From: Artocarpus heterophyllus | Taxonomy: Eukaryota > Streptophyta > Magnoliopsida > Rosales > Moraceae | Length of the DNA: 64,000 nt | NCBI GenBank assembly: GCA_025403435.1 | Contig: CM046333.1 | Location: 31,455,521 to 31,519,520 of the forward strand | Reading direction: 5' to 3' | Translations under genes and position numbers: made by a program | Shown here: piece by piece, positions 57,887 through 64,000 of the stretch | Layout: each line of letters begins with the position of its first letter | Numbering within the stretch: position 1 is the first letter of the stretch | The notes under the pieces: generated by a model | The model's database searches: none | What the model was told of the DNA's origin: nothing | The model's input: only the letters and a program-made list of their open reading frames with translations

Positions 57887-59490
57887 TCATCTGGATTCTT
57901 CTAGAACTTGGATCAAATTGATGCACCTTTGTGGCTGACGTGGGCCTGGGTCAATGGGCTTGCACAAATTTTCTTGATTCCAGATTTCGTGAATCAGCCC
58001 ATTTAGTGCATCCTTGAATTTCTTAGCTCGGGCTCTTGTGATTGGTCCAACAGGGACTTGTATTGGGTCAACCACCTTTCTTGCATTTGAGCTCCCTAAG
58101 TCTCCTTCATTCTCCTCCTCTTGACAAGGCTTTGTCCTCAAATCAGACTCTGCATCAAAAGGACTCAAATCAGAAACTTTGAAGGTAGCACTTACATTAT
58201 ACTCACCTTGCAAATCCAACTTGTAAGAATTGTCATTAATTCGTTCAAGGACTTGAAATGGACCATCTCACAGTGGTAACAACTTTGACTTTCTTTGTTC
58301 CAAAAAACGCTCCTTTCTGAAGTGCAACCACACCCAGTCACCGGGTTCGAAAATCAGCTTGTGTCGCCCCTTGTTTGCTTGCTTTGTATATTGTCCCGTT
58401 CTTCGCTTAATGTTGAGTCTTGCTTTCTCATGAATCTATTTAACAAAGTCAGCCTTTCTTTCGCCATCTAAATTAACACGCTCAGAAACAGGACAGGTAG
58501 TGGTGATAAATCCAATGGAGACAAAGGATTAAAACCATAAATAATTTCAAAAGGTGAATACTTAGTAGCAAAATGGACATAATGATTATATGCAAACTCA
58601 ACATGTGGTAAACAGTCTTCCCATGATTTAATGTTCTTACTGAAGATTGCTCTTAATAAGGTTGACAAAGTCCTCTTTACTACCTCAGTTTGACCATCAG
58701 TTTGTGGGTGGCAAGTAGTAGAAAACAACAGCTTAGTACCTAACTTACTCCACAAAGTCTTCCAAAAGTAGCTCAAGAACTTAGCATCTCTATCTGAAAC
58801 AATTGTCCTAGGCATGCCATGTATTCTCACAATCTCCCTAAAGAACAATTCAACAACATGCGATGCATCATCAGTTTTATGACAGGGAATAAAATGTGCC
58901 ATCTTAGAAAATCGATCTACAACCACAAACATACTATCCTTCCCACGTTTGGTCCTAGGTAAACCTAACACAAAGTCCATCGAAATATCAGTCCAAGGCT
59001 CACTAGGAATTGGCAAAGGTGTGTATAAACCATGGGGTTGTGCTCTCGATTTAGCTTGCCTACACGTGACACATCTACCACATATCCTTTCAACATCCCT
59101 TTTCATGTGTGGCCCAAAAGAAGTGTTCCTGTAAAACAGTTAAAGTTTTAGCAATTCGAAAATGCCCCATCAATCTGCCACCATGGGATTGCCTCACTAA
59201 CAAATCTCTCAAAGAACAATTAGGCACACAAAGCTTATTCTCCCGAAACAAAAATCCATCATGTCTATAAAATTTACCCATTGCGTTTTTCTCACAAGCT
59301 CGATACTCCTCACTAAAATCTTGGTCTAAAGGGTATAAATCGTTAATATGCTCAAAACCAAGCATTTTAGCATCAAGGATAGAAAGTAATGCGTACCTGC
59401 GAGAAAGTGCATCCGCAACGACATTCTCCTTACCTTGCTTATATCGGATGACGTAAGGAAATGTCTCAATGAATTCCACCCAGCAGGCAT
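57887..59490 (-). pseudogene. B3 pol, 3' part: integrase and LTR tail
   Basis: LTR tail and PPT region (57887-58219, [16 protein letters not shown]), linker with a stop near 58267, a frameshift near 58480, integrase core 58468-59106 ([22 protein letters not shown]), finger (LCVPNC ... CGRCVTCRQ) with a frameshift near 59110, and the RNase H-integrase spacer up to the solo LTR at 59491. Catalytic D, D and E are all still readable. Confidence 0.9.
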
Positions 59491-60660
59491 TGATAAGAAC
59501 CTCGCCAATATACTGAAGAATCACGTTATCAATAAGAAGGCACCAAGATCGTTTCTACTCAGATTTGGATGGAAGTCACCGCGACCCGTTGCTTATATCG
59601 AAGCAAGAACCTTGGTATATCGTAGATGCCACAATCAAAGATGGAAAGCTTGATTGGTAAGTCAGGCTTGAACGCTTGGATTGATCCGAAGAGTTCGTGC
59701 AGTTCGTCAAAGAACCAAAGAAAGAATTATTTCTCTTAGAAAATAAACATTCATCCTTTCATTACCTTGGAAACGCCTATTATAGGCCAAAATAACAAAG
59801 TGTTGCCCAAAAAGAAAAGTTGACAAATTCAAGCATAATTACTAAGCCTAAAATAAAAACCAAAAGAAAGGAAAGTCTTAATGGCTGATTTTCAGCCATT
59901 TACACGCCCAACAATTAAAGGAAAGTGCAATTAATCCGCATGTGTGCCAAAATGGGAAAGTTTCCAAAATTCTTCCATTGACTTGATCTTGCAAAATTTG
60001 AGCTGATTTCAAGCTTGACTCATCTGGATTCTTCTAGGACTTGGATCAAATTGACGCACCGTTGTGGTTGACGTGGACCTGGGTCAATGGGCTTGCACAA
60101 ATTTTCTTGATTCTAGATTTTGTGAATCATCCCGTTTAGTGCTTTCTTGAATTTCTTAGCTCGGCCTCTTGTGACTGGTCCAGCAGGAACTTGTATTGGG
60201 TCAACCACCTTCCATTCATTTGAGCTCCCTAAGTCTCCATTAGGCATGCCTCTTGTTCAACTTTTGTTGTCCCTTCAGTTAAAGTTTTAGCAATTCCAAA
60301 ATGCCCCATCAATCTGCCACCATGGGATTCCCTCACTAACAAATCTCTCAAAGAACAATTAGGCACACAAAGCTTATTCTCCCGAAATAAAAATCCATCA
60401 TGTCTATAAAATTTACCCATTGGGTTTTTCTCACAAGCTCGATACTCCTCACAAAAATCTTGGTCTAAAGGGTATAAATCCTTAATATGCTCAAAACCGA
60501 GCAGTTTAGCGTCAAGGATAGAAAGTAATGCGTACTTGCGAGAAAGTGCATCCGCAACAACATTCTCCTTACCTTGCTTGTATCGAATGACATAAGGAAA
60601 TGTCTCGATGAATTCCACCCAGCGGGCATGCCTCTTGTTCAACTTTTGTTGTCCCTTCAG
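59140..60660 (-). repeat. 382-bp tandem duplication in B3 pol, first copy holding a solo LTR
   Basis: Copy 1 is 59140-59490 plus 60248-60278. Copy 2 is 60279-60660. Both run from TTAAAGTTTTAGC to TTTTGTTGTCCCTTCAG. The joint CAG/TTAAAG at 60278/60279 shares CAG with the normal left border (59137-59139), suggesting microhomology-mediated duplication. It repeats the end of RNase H and the integrase finger start. Confidence 0.93.
59491..60242 (-). repeat. CR-B solo LTR (752 bp) in B3
   Basis: Ends TGATAAGAACC and CTCCATTA (CATCA changed). Target duplication GGCAT (59486-59490, 60243-60247). Its hairpin near 59625-59662 carries a G-T wobble variant. Confidence 0.95.
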
Positions 60661-62104
60661 ATGTTTCAATGACTCGTGATCAGTGTGAATCAGGAATTCC
60701 TTGGGCCATAGGTAGTGTTGCCAAGTCTTTAATGCTCGAACCAACGCGTAAAACTCCTTGTCATAAGTCGGGTAATTTAGTGTTGACCCACTCAATTTTT
60801 CACTGAAATACGTGACTGGTCGTCCTCCTTACATCAGCACGGCACCTATACCTACACCAGAAGCATCACATTCAATTTCAAATGTTTTAGAAAAATCAGG
60901 TAAAGCAAGTAAAGGAGCATGAGTAAGCTTATGCTTAATAAGCTGAAACGCCTTCTCTTGTTCTTCTCCCCACTTGAACCCAACATTCTTCTTGATTACT
61001 TCTGTGAGTGCTGCAGCCAAAGTACTGAAATCCCATACAAACCGTCGATAAAAGCTGGCAAGTCCATGAAAACTCCGTACTTCTCCAATGCTTGTAGGAC
61101 TGGGCCATTCTTGGATAGCCCTAACCTTTTCTTCGTCAACCTGTACACCTTGAGCACTAGCAACAAAACCAAGAAAAACAAGCTTATCCGTGCAAAAGGT
61201 ACACTTCTTAAGATTAGCATACAACTTTTCCTTCCATAAAACCTCTAAAACAAGTTTCAAATGTTCAATATGATCATCCAAATTGCTGCTATAGATAAGG
61301 ATATCATCAAAATAAACAACGACAAATTTCCCAATAAAAGCTCGCAAAACGTGGTTCATTAAACGCATACATGTGCTAGGCGCATTGGTTAAACCAAAAG
61401 GCATTACCAACCACTCATACAAGCCTTGTTTTGTTTTTAAAGCCGTCTTCCACTCGTGTCCCTCTTTCATGCGAATTTGATGATATCCACTCTTCAGATC
61501 AATTTTAGAAAACACGCAAGCACCATGTAATTCACCTAACATGTCATCCAAGCGAGGAATGGGATGTCGATACTTTACCGTGATGTTGTTGATGGCTCGA
61601 CAATTAACGCACATCCTCCAAGTCCCATCTTTCTTAGGCACAAGTAAAACTGGCACGGCGCACGGGCTCATGCTTTCTCTCACGTGTCCCTTCTCCATCA
61701 ACTCACTTACCTGCCGTTGGAGTCCCTTTGTCTCCTTGGGATTACTCCTATAGGCTGGTCGGTTTGGAATTGTAGCTCCAGGTATGAAGTCGATTTGATG
61801 TTCCATCCCATGGATTGGAGGTAATCCTTGTGGTGTTTCCTCGGGAAAGATATCTTCATATTCCTATAAAGGAGAAACAACAGAACTATGCAAGGTGGAA
61901 TCAAGATCGTTAGTGTTTAATAACATCTCCTTGTATATGAGTAAAATCATCGGCTGATTAGAAAACAAAGCTCTTCTCACATCACTCTCTCTTGCATAAA
62001 AGTTTGTTTTTCTCTCTATTTTTACCTCATTGGCCAAATCTTCTTTTGTACTGGCTCTCTAAATGTTCTCTCATTTTCTCTCCTTTTTCTCGGCCCCTCT
62101 ATCG
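60243..62104 (-). pseudogene. B3 RNase H, RT and spacer
   Basis: From the right: K/E spacer with the TAG also seen in B1 (near 62060), stop near 61866, RT 60829-61806 with YFDD and an open frame through [14 protein letters not shown], a stop at 60826-60828 within MQGG, then RNase H (60229-60795) with [14 protein letters not shown] and the duplicated spacer. One RT change, VDCRAINN to VNCRAINN, is visible. It is inactive. Confidence 0.9.
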
Positions 62105-62935
62105 TGATGAGGACATCGTTAGCACAAGCAAGAGCACGTGGGAGACATATTCAGATCCAATTCAAGTTCCCATTGGTCCGGTTACGAGAGCTCGTACGAA
62201 GAAGTTTAAAGAAACGCTTATTGGGCTGATTCAAGCAACTTGGGCTCAAGCTATTGCATGGAGGTCCATTGAGGGAGTTGCATGCGACAACCAGACCAAC
62301 AAATGCATGATTCAAGCTCTAGAAGGGATTGAGTAATTTCCATTTCAGTTACTTTCCCGTTTTGAGGCGACACATGGCAAGAAGAATCAGCTTATTTACC
62401 TTTTAATGTCTAGTTTCCTTTTTGCGTTTGTGTTATTTCTATTATTGTAAGGCTTTTAAGCCATTAGGGGAACTTTCCTTATTTAGTTTAGATTTGACAT
62501 TTGGTAAACGATTTTCCCGAAATTCCATGGGAATTAGGAGCTGAAAATTCACATAGGAACCCCTATATATTGTAACAAATTTCATTCAATGGAATACAAG
62601 TAATAACACACAATTTGAGGTTTAATTCTCTTTGGTTCCTAAACGAACTATTCGAACTTATCAGAAATTTTTGTGGCGTTCATAAACTTATCAATCAGTG
62701 CATCCATAGCTGATTGTGGCGTCCTCACATACCAAGACTTATCAATCGGTCCATCCATAGCTGATTGTGGCGTCCTCACATACTAAGGTTCGTGCTTCTT
62801 GTTGGGCATCGGGTCGCGTTTCCATCCAAAACCGGTTAGAAATTTTGATCTTGGAAACCAATCTCGGTTAGAAATTTTGATCTTGGAAATCAATCTCGGT
62901 TAGGGTCGCGTCAGTTCTTGGCGTGGTTCGTATCA
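62105..62935 (+). repeat. CR-A solo LTR (831 bp) in B3
   Basis: TGATGAGGACATCG to GGTTCGTATCA. Target duplication TATCG/TATCT (62100-62104, 62936-62940), one mismatch; B1 has TATCT at this site. It is longer than usual because of an extra ~31-bp repeat near 62836-62900. Orientation is opposite to B3. Confidence 0.93.
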
Positions 62936-62940
62936 TATCT

Positions 62941-64000
62941 TTTTTGCCTCTCTGGCCGAACTCTCTCTCTGCACTCCAACACTCATTATTTTCACTCCCT
63001 TTCTCTCTCTTTTTCTCATTCTCTCCTTTTTGTTCACTCTCCTTTTGTAACCAAACTTGATCTTCATGAACCTGTTTTGGTGTCATTGGCACAAGAGTGA
63101 ATGTTCTTTGGTTGTGCACAAGAGAATATTTATTGGTGTAGCCATCATGTTTGACTTGACGATCAAATTGCCATGGTCGACCTAGTAACAAGTGTCCGGC
63201 TTCCATTGGAACTACATCGCACAAAACTTCATCTTCGTATCTACCAATACAAAATGAAATTAATGCCTGTTTAGTTACCTTCACTTCACCACTATTATTC
63301 AACCATTGCAACTTGTAAGGTTGAGGATGTTTGGTCGTTGGCAGCCCTAATTTGTCAACCATAGTAGTGCTAGCAACATTCGTACAACTTCCTCTATCTA
63401 TTATCACACTACATACCTTGTTCTGCACGTGGCACCTAGTATGAAAAATGTTCTCACGTTGCTCTTCTTCTTCCTCTTTGGCCTGCACACTAAGGGCTCG
63501 TCGAGTGACCAACAATTCACCTTGGACAACATACTCCTCCTCATCCATGTCCTCCAATGGTGGCATGGAGTCCTCATCCGATTCGTCAACCGTAACAACC
63601 TCTCCGTCGTCCCGTAACACCATCACCCTTTTGTTCGGACATTGGCTTGAGATGTGACCCCTGCCTTGGCATTTGAAACATTTTATATCACGGTTTCGAG
63701 AAGTGGATGAATCATGTTTACCTTGGTTTGAAGGGCTAGCCGTGGCTGGTTTTGGCTCGAACTTTGGCCTAGCGACCGATTTCTCTTCTCTCTTCCCATA
63801 ATTTGGCTTCCATGTAGAAGGTGCCGAACTAACATTTGCACGTGAGCTACCCCTCCTCTTGAGCTACCGCTCTACTGTGATGGCCATGTGCAACATGTCT
63901 TCTAACTCTACATAGTGTTGCATCTCCACCCTATCTTGAATATCCGAATTTAGCCCTTGCAAAAATCTTGCCATGGTTGCTTCTCGATCTTCTTCAACAT
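62941..64000 (-). pseudogene. B3 protease and gag C-terminal half, cut by the window edge
   Basis: Spacer, protease with IIDRGSCTNVAS (Gly to Arg in the active-site DGGS), acidic linker (DESDEDSMPPLEDMDEEEY) and CCHC knuckle near 63640-63700. Upstream gag continues to 64000 with at least one stop (near 63863). The gag start, leader and 5' LTR lie outside. Confidence 0.9.

Larger units (their letters stand above)
50972..64000 (-). mobile_element. CR-B copy B3, 5' end outside the window
   Basis: The 3' LTR starts at 50972 (TGATAAGAACCTCGCC), is split by A4 (51416-57758) and ends at 58109 (CTTCA for CATCA). Pol and gag follow rightward to the window edge, interrupted by a CR-B solo LTR (59491-60242) and a CR-A solo LTR (62105-62935), with a 382-bp tandem duplication at the RNase H-integrase border. 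Confidence 0.93.

Overview
The window is plant nuclear DNA made almost entirely of nested LTR retrotransposons. I found no host gene, tRNA gene, rRNA gene or CRISPR array. The plant assignment rests on plant-type Ty3/gypsy and Ty1/copia elements, initiator-Met-tRNA primer sites, a 339-bp TRIM element and an endogenous pararetrovirus (caulimovirid) fragment. The species cannot be named from this sequence. The three main families (called here CR-A, CR-B and CR-C) have one gag-pol frame, no chromodomain and a C-terminus that runs through the polypurine tract into the 3' LTR. That layout recalls the centromere-enriched CRM chromoviruses, so a centromeric or pericentromeric origin is a reasonable inference, not a demonstrated fact.

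Layout. 1-4040: decayed CR-A copy A2 (+) with a CR-A solo LTR in its integrase. 4041-11066: TRIM copies in both orientations, one split by CR-B copy B1 (-), and a CR-A LTR fused exactly to a TRIM internal region. 11067-14496: non-coding DNA and a broken Ty1/copia element. 14497-45768: one CR-C element (-), split first by B2 (+, 16729-36367) and then by a gag-protease-only element E (-, 37136-41737). B2 contains A3 (-, 20697-33526), and A3 contains A1 (-, 22872-29704). E carries a complete TRIM. The CR-C leader is followed by a pararetrovirus RT fragment between two copies of an ~800-bp direct repeat, then 129-bp tandem repeats, then the CR-C 5' LTR, which holds a CR-A solo LTR and a TRIM solo LTR. 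45769-50021: remains of a chromodomain-bearing Ty3/gypsy element (F, -). 50022-50971: LTR-like DNA. 50972-64000: CR-B copy B3 (-), whose 3' LTR holds complete CR-A copy A4 (+, 51416-57758), and whose body holds a CR-B solo LTR, a 382-bp tandem duplication and a CR-A solo LTR. B3 runs off the right edge.

Target-site duplications fix the insertion order in most cases. A1 is youngest, with 799-bp LTRs differing at about 4 positions and a single nonsense codon in gag-pol. B2's LTRs are only about 96-97% alike by eye.

Three observations stand out. (1) Element A3 has CR-A LTRs, pol and half of gag, but a CR-B primer site, leader and other half of gag, and a CR-A LTR is likewise joined to a TRIM internal region exactly at the primer site; this points to template switching between families. 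(2) A short hairpin in the 3' part of the LTR is kept in CR-A, CR-B and CR-C by compensating base changes, and is tandemly doubled in several CR-A LTRs. (3) Autonomous families, TRIM and the gag-only element share TGATG...ATCA termini and 5-bp target duplications, as if served by one integration machinery.
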